From a virus, in IMG/VR virus record IMGVR_UViG_3300017744_000007, positions 1 to 57,532 of that record: a stretch of 57,532 bases of DNA; one strand, 5' to 3'. Positions within the stretch are counted from its first letter, which is position 1, and each line of letters opens with the position of its first letter. Positions 1-7,797 of the stretch are shown piece after piece. Below the pieces are notes generated by a model. The model saw only the letters and a list, made by a program, of their open reading frames with translations. It had not been told where the DNA came from and made no database searches. The position numbers and the translations under genes are program-made.

Positions 1-2823
1 AACTCATTATTGTCTGTTATGCCTAAGTCTATAGTTAATAAAATTAACGAAAGCTTAACTGCTGAAAAAATAAATAAAGGGCTTGCTCTTAGTAGGGCAG
101 ACGTTCTTAGTGCAGCTAGAAGCAATGTTTATTCCGTTCCCAATGTATACTTTGGAAATGATGTTTTGTCGCCTGAAATAAAAGAAGCCATACAAAGCAA
201 TCAAGACTTTTTAAAATTTATTGAATCTAACGGAGTTTTTAAACTTGCAAACATACCGTATCAAAAATTAACATCAAGCAATAAGAATATTGTTGATATG
301 TTATTTACAAGAGAAGGAGACAATTTAGTTTTTGACATAGAAAAAGTTAAGTCTATTATAGAAGGAGGTATTGATATTGCTCCAATAATGTTTAACAAAG
401 AATTGCATTATATTGATTTAAAATCTATTGTTGATAATAACAATCCTTCTCAGTGGATTAAAAAAGCAGACACAGTAGAAACTACACCAACACCTCCTCC
501 TGGTAAAGACTCTGCAATAGTTTTAGCAGAAACATTAAAAAAAAAGGGCGATAGGATTATGAGAAGAAAGGTCATTAATGATTCTGCTTTAAGAAGCTTT
601 AATCAAGACATGACTTTAGAAGAATACTTTGAAGCTAGAGGTTTGAAAAAGTCTTTAATGAAAAACGACACTATCTCTCAGGAAGTAGAAAAAGAATTTA
701 GAAAACTTAAAAACTCTAAAAAGTTTATAGACTCTTTGCTTGACAACAAAAATGAATTTTCTCTTTCTAATATGTCTAAGTTTACTAAAGAAGAACTTAT
801 GGGTACTGCTGTAGCTATTTCTACAGACGACTCTTTAGAGAAAGTAGGAAAGAACGCTATAACAAAAGAAATATCTATTCTTATTGCACAAAAAGCAAGA
901 GACGAACAGATGGCTTTAAATCCTGAAGGATATGCTGGAGCTAACGAAGGCGATGTATCTTTCTTTAAAAAGTGGCTAATGTCTAATGACGTAGACACAA
1001 ACAACCCAGACGTGCAAGCTATGACTAGAACTGTTGAAGAGCAGTACTTTAAGTTTACGCAAGAATACTCTAAGCAGGCTAGACCAATTAAGGTAATTGC
1101 TAAAAGCTTAAAAGCAGACTTTTATAAAAAAGTAGGAGCTGTAGAGTATGTAAAACTTTGGTTTAAGGGAGACCTGAATAAAGAGATTTACAAAAACGTT
1201 TACGAAATGAGAACTGATAAAGATGGTTCTGAATACATAGTTTTGAAAAAAGACACGACTACTCTTAGTAAAAATGAAAAAGCTTTTCACACAGAGTTTA
1301 GTAGAGTAATGCAAACAGTTAGTGGTAATGAACAATACACTGGTTCTATACCTTATCACACAATTAACTCTAACGAAGCTTTTATGAGACAAGGACTTTA
1401 TGGTATGTATTTAACTAGCGAAGGCATGGAGAACCACTTAAATAGTGTTCCTGTGTACTCTACCGACCCTATTTCTGGACAGCAGGTGAAAAGAACATTT
1501 TTAGAGTGGAAAGAGTTATATGCAAATAAAAACGTGTCTAAGTCTAAGTTCAAAAACCTAAAAGACTTTTCTGAAATAAAGAAAAGAGCAGAAGAGCTTT
1601 TAAAGTCTGGAGTAGATGAAGATGGTACTGCTATTGAGTACGACAGAGTAGCAATTAATTTACTGTTAGAAACAAACGAAACAAGCGGTTACATAGCTCA
1701 AGAGTCTGTAAACATGAAAGAGTTTGCGTCTTATGACTTAGAGTCTATTGCATTAAAGACATTAAGAACACAGATGTTTAATTATGGTTCTAATGACTTT
1801 ATAGGATTTAAGAACTTAGGATTTATGATTGATGGTGTTTTAGAATACAACGAAGACAATCCAAATCTTAAAGAGTGGGTTCAGACTATATACAAAGAGT
1901 ATTTAGCTAAACAAGGCCCTAAAAAGAAAACGTCTAAATTAGGTAAAGCTGCCGATGCTTTTGTATTGTTTACTACACTTAAAGTCTTAGGCCCTTGGAA
2001 CATAGGAATACCTTTAGGAAACATAGCTATTGGCAAGTATCAAGCTATGAGAGCTTCTGGTATGAAGCAGTTTATAAAAGGTGAATCAAGATTTTTAAAT
2101 CCTAAAAACTTTAAAAAGAATGCAGCCCTTATAAGAAACTATGTATCGTTTGATATGTCTATGTATGAAAACTTTTATTCAATGCAGGAAAAGACTCCAT
2201 TTGACCAAATAGCAGACTTGATAATGTTGCCGATGGAGCAGTCTGAAAAATATATACAAGGAGCTACTTTTTTAAGCTTTTTAACTGATGAAGAATACAA
2301 TAACATTAATGTAGATGAAAACGGATTAATTGTTAATAGTCCAATATCTGAAGAAAGGGTTATTGATATAATGGAAAAAGTTAAAAAAGAACAAGGTAAA
2401 GGATACAACACCACAAACCAAAGACTTACTGGTATGCACGCAACAAGCAGACTTTTATTTCAATTTAAAAAATATTTACCTACTTTAGTTGCAGAAAGAT
2501 TTGGTAAAGAAAGAGTTAATAGACTTGGACAATACCAAATAGGTTCTGTAAGAGCTGTTAAAAATGTAGTCACTGATTACATGACGGGTAAGATAACCTA
2601 TGAAGAACTAAAGAATCAGCCTAAGCACGTTAGAGAAGGTGTAAGAAAGTTTAGAAACGGAGTCTTTTTAAGTCTTGCTATTGCGTTAATGGCTGGATGG
2701 GACGAAGAAGATGACTGGAAAGACAAACTAAGTAGAGACACGCAGCTTCTATATGATACTGATAAATATAAATATAGATTAGCTCCTTCTGCATATTGGA
2801 ATATTAAATCTATGGTAGACTAA
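1..2823 (+). CDS. Giant internal virion protein, C-terminal part (5' partial)
   Basis: The frame is open from base 1, so the start lies outside the window and about 940 residues are visible. The protein is mostly helical and charged. Its last 300 residues are more hydrophobic, with segments such as VLGPWNIGIPLGNIAIG and FRNGVFLSLAIALMAG, as in C-termini of very large ejected phage proteins. The last + strand gene of the window (51540 onward) runs off the other end. Its final residues (SAQKSLV) and the first ones here (NSLLSVMPKS) read like one continuous chain, so the two are probably one protein of about 2,940 residues. Joining the window ends directly puts the frames one base out, so at least one base is missing or there is unseen sequence. 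An in-frame TTG at 10 is probably not a real start. The role, delivery with the DNA, is inferred from size and context. Confidence 0.75.
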   Translation, partial: NSLLSVMPKSIVNKINESLTAEKINKGLALSRADVLSAARSNVYSVPNVYFGNDVLSPEIKEAIQSNQDFLKFIESNGVFKLANIPYQKLTSSNKNIVDMLFTREGDNLVFDIEKVKSIIEGGIDIAPIMFNKELHYIDLKSIVDNNNPSQWIKKADTVETTPTPPPGKDSAIVLAETLKKKGDRIMRRKVINDSALRSFNQDMTLEEYFEARGLKKSLMKNDTISQEVEKEFRKLKNSKKFIDSLLDNKNEFSLSNMSKFTKEELMGTAVAISTDDSLEKVGKNAITKEISILIAQKARDEQMALNPEGYAGANEGDVSFFKKWLMSNDVDTNNPDVQAMTRTVEEQYFKFTQEYSKQARPIKVIAKSLKADFYKKVGAVEYVKLWFKGDLNKEIYKNVYEMRTDKDGSEYIVLKKDTTTLSKNEKAFHTEFSRVMQTVSGNEQYTGSIPYHTINSNEAFMRQGLYGMYLTSEGMENHLNSVPVYSTDPISGQQVKRTFLEWKELYANKNVSKSKFKNLKDFSEIKKRAEELLKSGVDEDGTAIEYDRVAINLLLETNETSGYIAQESVNMKEFASYDLESIALKTLRTQMFNYGSNDFIGFKNLGFMIDGVLEYNEDNPNLKEWVQTIYKEYLAKQGPKKKTSKLGKAADAFVLFTTLKVLGPWNIGIPLGNIAIGKYQAMRASGMKQFIKGESRFLNPKNFKKNAALIRNYVSFDMSMYENFYSMQEKTPFDQIADLIMLPMEQSEKYIQGATFLSFLTDEEYNNINVDENGLIVNSPISEERVIDIMEKVKKEQGKGYNTTNQRLTGMHATSRLLFQFKKYLPTLVAERFGKERVNRLGQYQIGSVRAVKNVVTDYMTGKITYEELKNQPKHVREGVRKFRNGVFLSLAIALMAGWDEEDDWKDKLSRDTQLLYDTDKYKYRLAPSAYWNIKSMVD

Positions 2824-2847
2824 TTTTATTAAATTTACAAAAAAAAC

Positions 2848-3123
2848 ATGGCTAATATTAATGACCACCATAATCAATCATTCGCTAGGCAAGGCACAAA
2901 ATTTTTGTCTGGTTCTCAACTAAATGGCGTTGCTAAAGGAACTTACGTTGCTGTACAATTTATTACTGACTGCACTCCAGGTTATTTAACCACTCATTTT
3001 GAGCCAGGAGTAGAATATGGAACTATTAAATATCTTGCTGGAACAATAATATATATTGACGTAGCTTCTATTAGATTAAATTCTGGCGAAATAGCAATAT
3101 TATACGAAAGAGTGCCATGTTAG
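2848..3123 (+). CDS. Small structural protein, hypothetical
   Basis: This 91-residue protein has no family I recognise. It begins MANINDHHNQSFARQGTKF and continues as alternating hydrophobic/polar strands, so it is probably all beta. It sits between the giant virion protein and a lectin-like fibre protein, and its last codons overlap the next start by 7 nt, which points to translational coupling and a role in the tail/adsorption apparatus. The leader TTAAATTTAC resembles, but does not match, the TAnnTTTG promoter element. Confidence 0.7.
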   Translation: MANINDHHNQSFARQGTKFLSGSQLNGVAKGTYVAVQFITDCTPGYLTTHFEPGVEYGTIKYLAGTIIYIDVASIRLNSGEIAILYERVPC

Positions 3124-3830
3124 GATTAGGACTTAGTTTAGCAAAGCCATATAAAGTATCTAAACCCGCATTTAACGTATTAGATATAGATTCTTTGGTT
3201 ATATATAATGAGTATCAGACTTGGACTTACAGCTCTGGAAGCACAGTAAATGCTTGGCCTAATCATTCAAGCTTATCAAGTAATTATAATTTGTCACAAT
3301 CAAACAAAAGTTTTTTTCCAGTAGAAGAAAATGGAAAACTTAACTTTAACAATCAATCTATTAATGGACAGCTAAATTACGCTACACAAATAGATGTAAC
3401 TAACTTTACTTTAATTATGTCTTTAGACTTAAACAAACAAGTTAATTTAGCAAACGAAGCTATTATTGGTAGAGGTTTAAACGATTTATTAAAACTTTAC
3501 AGAGGAGGTGCTGCTAAAAGAATAGGATTTAAACTAGAAGGAACTAATTATGATGAAAACAATCTTGATGTAGACTTTCCTGTAGGAGAGTTTATTTTGA
3601 CGGCTACTAGAAGTTTAAGCGGAGTAGTTGTTTTTTACTTTAACAATGTTGAGGTTGGAGGATTTAATACAAACCCAAACGAAGACTTTAGAATAACTCA
3701 AATAGGTTCTGGACAATTACACTCTTCTGTCAAGTACGATGGATACATTAATGAAGTCTATGTGTTTGAAAAAGTTTTAAGTGACGAAGAGAGAAACAAT
3801 GTTATTAACTTTGCTTTAAATAAATTATAA
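3117..3830 (+). CDS. Concanavalin-like (LamG-type) tail/receptor-binding protein
   Basis: This 237-residue protein has the layout of a laminin-G/concanavalin-like jelly-roll domain. An N-terminal strand region with WPNHSS precedes successive beta strands (TLIMSLDL, RIGFKLEG, FILTATRS, VVVFYFNN). It closes with the familiar end of such domains, YDGYINEVYVFEKVLSDEER followed by a short helix. LamG-like domains bind carbohydrate and are common in phage fibres and in Bacteroidota surface proteins. The gene overlaps its upstream neighbour by 7 nt and is followed at once by two fibre genes, so recognition of host glycans is the likely job. The exact ligand cannot be read from the sequence. Confidence 0.72.
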   Translation: MLGLGLSLAKPYKVSKPAFNVLDIDSLVIYNEYQTWTYSSGSTVNAWPNHSSLSSNYNLSQSNKSFFPVEENGKLNFNNQSINGQLNYATQIDVTNFTLIMSLDLNKQVNLANEAIIGRGLNDLLKLYRGGAAKRIGFKLEGTNYDENNLDVDFPVGEFILTATRSLSGVVVFYFNNVEVGGFNTNPNEDFRITQIGSGQLHSSVKYDGYINEVYVFEKVLSDEERNNVINFALNKL

Positions 3831-3831
3831 A

Positions 3832-5061
3832 ATGAAGTGGATAGGACAACATATATGGGATTTTATATCTAGGTTTCGTAACGATGTATACTTTGAAAAC
3901 CTACAAGGTAGCTCAGAAACTACTGCACTTGTTATTGACTCTGACGGCAAGGTAACAACGAACAGTTTGACTGGAGGTAGTGGAGACTCTGAAGCTAGTA
4001 AAGTGAGACTTCCAGTTAGATTTAAAGAAGCTGTTGTTAAAGGTGACCCAGTATACATATCAGGATACAACAGTGGTCAAGACAGAGCAGAGGTACAAAA
4101 AGCTGATTCTGATGATGCTAATAAAATGCCATCATTTGGTTTGGCAGATGCTGACTATTCTTTAAATGATAATGGTTATGTAGTATCTATAGGTAACTTA
4201 GCTGATGTTGATACTAGCTCATACTCTGTAGGAGACACTCTTTACGTAGCTTCTGGTGGCGGATTAACAAGCACAAAGCCTGCAACTGAATTAAACTTAA
4301 TACAGAATGTTGGTGTAGTTACAAGGTCTCAACAAAACAGTGGTATGATTGAGGTAGTTGCTACAGGTCGTAGCAATGATGTTCCTAACTTAGATGAAAA
4401 TGCTATATTTCTTGGGGACTCTAACGATAAATCTGTTCAGACTGACGCACCTATGATTGGACTTGTAACTGCTGCTGATTCTGCTGCCGCAAGAACTGTA
4501 TTAAATGTAGACGTGTCTGGTACTGACAACTCAACAAATGTAACGTTGACTGGTACGCCTGATTATATTACAATATCAGGACAGGAGATAACCAGAAATC
4601 AAATAGACTTAACAGCAGACGTTACGGGGGTTTTGCCATCTAATCAGGTTAAGCAAATAAGCATGAGTAATCATCACTTTTTTATGAACAGTGCAAGCAC
4701 TACAGCTGACTTCTTTTTTCCATATAATAACTTAAACGAAGCTAGCAGCACAAGCCAATACTACACAAGAACAATAGCTCCTTATGCTGGGAAGATTGTA
4801 AAAGTAATCATAAGACCTAGTGCAGCTATTGGAACAGCCTGCAAACTACAGTTCCATAAAATAACAGACACAACATTAAACTTTGGAACAGCATCAGAAG
4901 AAGTTACCAATGTAAATTTAAACACGGCAGAGACATCAGTGTCTACAGCATTTAGCTCTGCAACATTTGCAGCAGGAGATGTAGTAAATGTTTCTTTAAT
5001 TAAATCAGCATCAGGAACAGCTAACGTCCAAGCAGTTATCGTTTGGGAATACACAATATAA
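3832..5061 (+). CDS. Tail fibre protein with conserved virion-anchor N-terminus
   Basis: The N-terminus MKWIGQHIWDFISRFRNDV is a recurrent short anchor module of marine phage fibre proteins. It is followed by Gly/Ser/Thr-rich beta repeats and a stretch (about residues 60-170) resembling capsid-decoration or fibre-shaft domains. Residues about 280-409 form a compact beta-sandwich-like C-terminus (NHHFFMN, ADFFFPYNNL, APYAGKIVKVIIRP) that is clearly similar to the end of the next gene, so the two are paralogous tips. The start is 1 nt after the upstream stop. Anchor, shaft and receptor-binding tip are inferred from this arrangement. Confidence 0.72.
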   Translation: MKWIGQHIWDFISRFRNDVYFENLQGSSETTALVIDSDGKVTTNSLTGGSGDSEASKVRLPVRFKEAVVKGDPVYISGYNSGQDRAEVQKADSDDANKMPSFGLADADYSLNDNGYVVSIGNLADVDTSSYSVGDTLYVASGGGLTSTKPATELNLIQNVGVVTRSQQNSGMIEVVATGRSNDVPNLDENAIFLGDSNDKSVQTDAPMIGLVTAADSAAARTVLNVDVSGTDNSTNVTLTGTPDYITISGQEITRNQIDLTADVTGVLPSNQVKQISMSNHHFFMNSASTTADFFFPYNNLNEASSTSQYYTRTIAPYAGKIVKVIIRPSAAIGTACKLQFHKITDTTLNFGTASEEVTNVNLNTAETSVSTAFSSATFAAGDVVNVSLIKSASGTANVQAVIVWEYTI

Positions 5062-5062
5062 T

Positions 5063-5836
5063 ATGGCACTAGCAGACAGAAAATCACAAGATATATTTAA
5101 TAAAAGAACTGGAAGCGATAGAGACGCTAAAAGTATAGACACGTCTAAAGAAACTGAAATAAAAAGTAAGTTTGATAATGGCGAACATATATTAGACCAG
5201 GGTATGTTTGAAAACTTAGCACCAGCCTTATACGCGGTACAACAAGTTGCAGACGACATAGAGGAATTAAGAAGATTTGTTTCTTCTGAAATAACAAGCA
5301 TAACCACTAGTCAAGCTTCAGCTATAACAGCTAATACAGCTAAGACTTCAATAACGACAAGCCAGTCTAACGCTATAACAGCAAACACAAATAAAAGAGA
5401 TGCTAGATATATATTTATACCTGTTATCTGTAACTTTTATGGAGAGATAACCACAGAGTCTTACGTTCCTTTTTCTGATGGAGAAACAGAAAGCACAGCA
5501 AACTCAAACAGAAGAAATCAATTTATAGCCCCATTTGATGGTCAGTTTCACAAAGCTATATTTAGAAGCAATCAAAGCTTACTTGAAAGAGGCAAGGGGG
5601 TTACTCTTACTGTAAAATCTAAAAGAGCTAGAAACAACAGCTCAACTGTTGATGATTTAGAAACAGAGACAGTAACAACTACAGCGGCAGAAAACTTTAT
5701 GGAAGTAACATTTTCTTCTACATCTTCATTTAACAAGGGAGACAGGCTTTTAATGTCTATGAGCCTGCCTAGTGTTCCAAGAGGAAACAAAAACTGGTTT
5801 GTCACTGTTATATTTAAAATAGACCAAACTACGTAA
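5063..5836 (+). CDS. Fibre/tail protein with paralogous C-terminal tip
   Basis: This is a 257-residue protein. Its first 75 residues are charged and helical, then come two near-identical repeats (TSQASAITANTAKTS and TSQSNAITANTNKRD), consistent with a short trimeric coiled coil. The C-terminal 130 residues (FIPVICNFYG, YVPFSDG, IAPFDGQFHKAIFRS) align by eye with the tip of the upstream fibre gene. It starts 1 nt after that gene ends. It is probably a second fibre component or an alternative tip on the same attachment site. The receptor is unknown. Confidence 0.7.
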   Translation: MALADRKSQDIFNKRTGSDRDAKSIDTSKETEIKSKFDNGEHILDQGMFENLAPALYAVQQVADDIEELRRFVSSEITSITTSQASAITANTAKTSITTSQSNAITANTNKRDARYIFIPVICNFYGEITTESYVPFSDGETESTANSNRRNQFIAPFDGQFHKAIFRSNQSLLERGKGVTLTVKSKRARNNSSTVDDLETETVTTTAAENFMEVTFSSTSSFNKGDRLLMSMSLPSVPRGNKNWFVTVIFKIDQTT

Positions 5837-5845
5837 GAACTTTAT

Positions 5846-5853
5846 TATCTTTG
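5846..5853 (+). promoter_or_regulatory. Promoter -7 element TATCTTTG
   Basis: This matches the Bacteroidota housekeeping consensus TAnnTTTG. The ATG of the following gene comes after only CAAT, so transcription would start at or next to the start codon (leaderless mRNA). I see no clear -33 TTTG. Confidence 0.6.
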
Positions 5854-5857
5854 CAAT

Positions 5858-6127
5858 ATGTATAAGACATACGTTATAAAAAACCTTCAAACTACCGACA
5901 CCACTTTAAGAGACGGCGAAGAATTGTTTTCTGTTTATGTATCAAACACGTCTACAGATGACCAAACGTTTAATTTAAAGATAGATGAAGTTTATGTTTA
6001 CGAAGGAGTCGTTATACCCCCTAGCGTAACTTTAGTTTTAGACAACCCAATTATTTTTGACACAAGTAGGATTACGGTTTCAGCAGGCGTAGCAGATAAA
6101 CTTGACATAACATACACCGTGAAATAA
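5858..6127 (+). CDS. Small beta-rich structural protein
   Basis: An 89-residue protein of predicted beta strands (TYVIKNLQTTD, ELFSVYVSNTS, FNLKIDEVYVYEG, SVTLVLDNPIIFD, ITVSAGVADKLDITYTVK). The pattern resembles the two small proteins at 11915-12681 and fits a decoration or fibre-associated subunit. It has its own TAnnTTTG element 4 nt before the ATG. Its stop overlaps the ATG of the next gene (TAATG), so it heads the envelope cassette transcript. Function is unknown. Confidence 0.7.
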   Translation: MYKTYVIKNLQTTDTTLRDGEELFSVYVSNTSTDDQTFNLKIDEVYVYEGVVIPPSVTLVLDNPIIFDTSRITVSAGVADKLDITYTVK

Positions 6128-7164
6128 TGAAATTGAGAATTTTTATATTTTTATTTTTAGCGTTTTTTGCAAATACAGCAGACGCACAACTTAAAAAACC
6201 TTTTAAATTTTCTACTTTTTATATAGCGGCTAACGGTGGAACTTCTTTAGCTAACGAAAACATCTACTCGGTAAACAATAGCTTTCTTTCTACAGACACA
6301 ATAATAACACCTTTTGATTACTCTTTAACTATGGGTATTCGCAAGATAAAAAGGTTTGGCTATGAAGATGTTAGCAAGTTTAAAGATGGTACTGAATCTG
6401 CATACGGAGACGCTACTACTATTGGCTTATCTCCTTTTGAATATTTGTTTGAAGTGGACTACAGAAGACAAGAAGGAAATAAATATTTAGACCAACATCA
6501 TTTTCTTAGATACGTAAAGCCTTTATGGATGACTAAAGTATCATACATTAAAGAGGGTTTTGCAGACATTGAATATTACGAAGCTACACAAAGATTTAGA
6601 ATTAATGGCAAAAAGAAGCTATCATTTAATATAGGTGGAGTTCAAAGACTTGCAGAACCTTATGGATACAACCCGTTAGAAGAATGGCTAATAGCTTCGG
6701 GACAGCTACACTATACTTGTTTAGCGATTGAAGAAGGTTACAGCGTAGATGTATACGAATCTGAATATAGAGACCCAAACGGTAATTTAGTAGCGGAGAA
6801 CGCAACTATATGGAATCAAGTAGTTATACCTGAAGTACTAAATGACTACGTAGAAAAGAAAAAGAATGAGTTAGATAATCAATGGCAATACTCTTTGGTG
6901 GTAGGATTTGATTTTTATCATTACAAAAAGAATTTCTGGTTACACTCTTGGGGTAACTTAATGCCTTATCACTATGATGGTGGAGGTGAATACTCATATC
7001 ATAACTTTAACGATGGAGAACAATGGTATGACTACTCAGGAGGATTAATTTTTGGATACAACTTAAACAGAAACGTTGGTTGTTTTATAGAGGGTAAATA
7101 CAATAAGTATTGGAACAGAGAATGGTACGACTTTAAATTTGGTATAAACTATAGAATATTTTAA
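6127..7164 (+). CDS. Secreted outer-membrane-barrel-like protein
   Basis: This 345-residue protein has a clear Sec signal peptide (MKLRIFIFLFLAFFANTADA, cleavage after ADA). The mature part is rich in aromatic residues and alternating strands. The end (SGGLIFGYNLN, VGCFIEGKYNKYW, WYDFKFGINYRIF) consists of amphipathic strands finishing in Phe, the typical C-terminal residue of outer-membrane beta-barrels. The gene is overlapped by its upstream neighbour (TAATG) and followed 2 nt later by a membrane-protein gene. An outer-membrane or periplasmic location in the infected cell is well supported. Masking of the phage receptor or help in lysis is only inference. Confidence 0.72.
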   Translation: MKLRIFIFLFLAFFANTADAQLKKPFKFSTFYIAANGGTSLANENIYSVNNSFLSTDTIITPFDYSLTMGIRKIKRFGYEDVSKFKDGTESAYGDATTIGLSPFEYLFEVDYRRQEGNKYLDQHHFLRYVKPLWMTKVSYIKEGFADIEYYEATQRFRINGKKKLSFNIGGVQRLAEPYGYNPLEEWLIASGQLHYTCLAIEEGYSVDVYESEYRDPNGNLVAENATIWNQVVIPEVLNDYVEKKKNELDNQWQYSLVVGFDFYHYKKNFWLHSWGNLMPYHYDGGGEYSYHNFNDGEQWYDYSGGLIFGYNLNRNVGCFIEGKYNKYWNREWYDFKFGINYRIF

Positions 7165-7165
7165 A

Positions 7166-7447
7166 ATGGCAAAAGAACTTAACGAAGAAACAGGGTTCAA
7201 CGTAAGCATAAAGACTTTATTGGGAATAGGTTTTGCAATGGCAACTCTTATTGGAATGTGGTTTACACTACAGGCAGACATAGCTGAAGCTAAACAGCTA
7301 CCAGCTCCTACACCAGCAGAAATTACTCGCATGGAATTTGATATGAAAGACCAGCTTGTGCGTCAAACAATTATGACTACGCAAGAAGACGTTAAAGAGC
7401 TTAAAGAGGCTATACAGAGAATAGAGGATAAACTAGACGGAAGATAA
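7166..7447 (+). CDS. Single-TM membrane protein with coiled-coil tail
   Basis: This 93-residue protein has a short polar N-terminus (MAKELNEETGFNVSIKTLL), one transmembrane segment (about residues 19-37, LLGIGFAMATLIGMWFTL) and a charged, helical C-terminal domain with heptads ending in KELKEAIQRIEDKLDG. This layout is common for accessory lysis proteins or holin-like proteins in phages of aquatic bacteria. It is coupled to its neighbours by stop/start overlap. A bona fide 3-TM holin is encoded separately at 10568, so this could be a pinholin, an antiholin or an unrelated envelope factor. Confidence 0.65.
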   Translation: MAKELNEETGFNVSIKTLLGIGFAMATLIGMWFTLQADIAEAKQLPAPTPAEITRMEFDMKDQLVRQTIMTTQEDVKELKEAIQRIEDKLDGR

Positions 7448-7797
7448 TGTTTAAGGCTCAAAGAAATATTTTTACTATATACTTGTTAGTTTTATTACTA
7501 TTACTGAGCTGTAATAAGGCTTTTTCTCAAATAGAAATAATACATTTTAATGCTGGTTTCAACTCAGCAAATAATGTTGCTTGGTTTGAAAAGTTAAGAG
7601 AGTGTGACAAACAAAGTCTTTTAATAGAAGAAGACAATAATCAAGTAGAATATCAAATAGCTGTTGTTCCTACAATAGTAGTGTTTGATGACGGTGAAGA
7701 GGTAAAAAGATTTCAAGCAGACATAAGTTTTAAAATGGTTGCTACAAGAAAAGAAATACAAGAATACATTGACGAATTAATAATAAGCAAATTCTAA
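7447..7797 (+). CDS. Thioredoxin-fold lipoprotein lacking CxxC
   Basis: A 116-residue protein with an N-terminal signal ending in the lipobox-like LLLSC (Cys at about residue 22); cleavage after AFS by signal peptidase I is the alternative. The mature part keeps a thioredoxin core: strand EIIHFNAGF, helix NNVAWFEKLREC, and the cis-proline segment YQIAVVPTIVVFDDGEEVKRF. The usual CxxC active site is absent: the loop reads FNAGFNSANN. It therefore cannot be a normal disulfide oxidoreductase and may act as a chaperone or binding protein in the periplasm. It lies directly before the Cys-rich T9SS cargo gene with an ATG/TAA overlap, so a role with that protein is an attractive inference. Confidence 0.72.
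   Translation: MFKAQRNIFTIYLLVLLLLLSCNKAFSQIEIIHFNAGFNSANNVAWFEKLRECDKQSLLIEEDNNQVEYQIAVVPTIVVFDDGEEVKRFQADISFKMVATRKEIQEYIDELIISKF

Noticed and set aside
10-12. TTG as start of the first gene
   Set aside because: The frame is open to base 1 and the sequence continues logically from the gene at the right edge, so the TTG is internal.
4782-5307. Leftward open frames under the fibre genes
   Set aside because: They mirror Thr/Ala-rich fibre codons; no leader and no coupling with neighbours.
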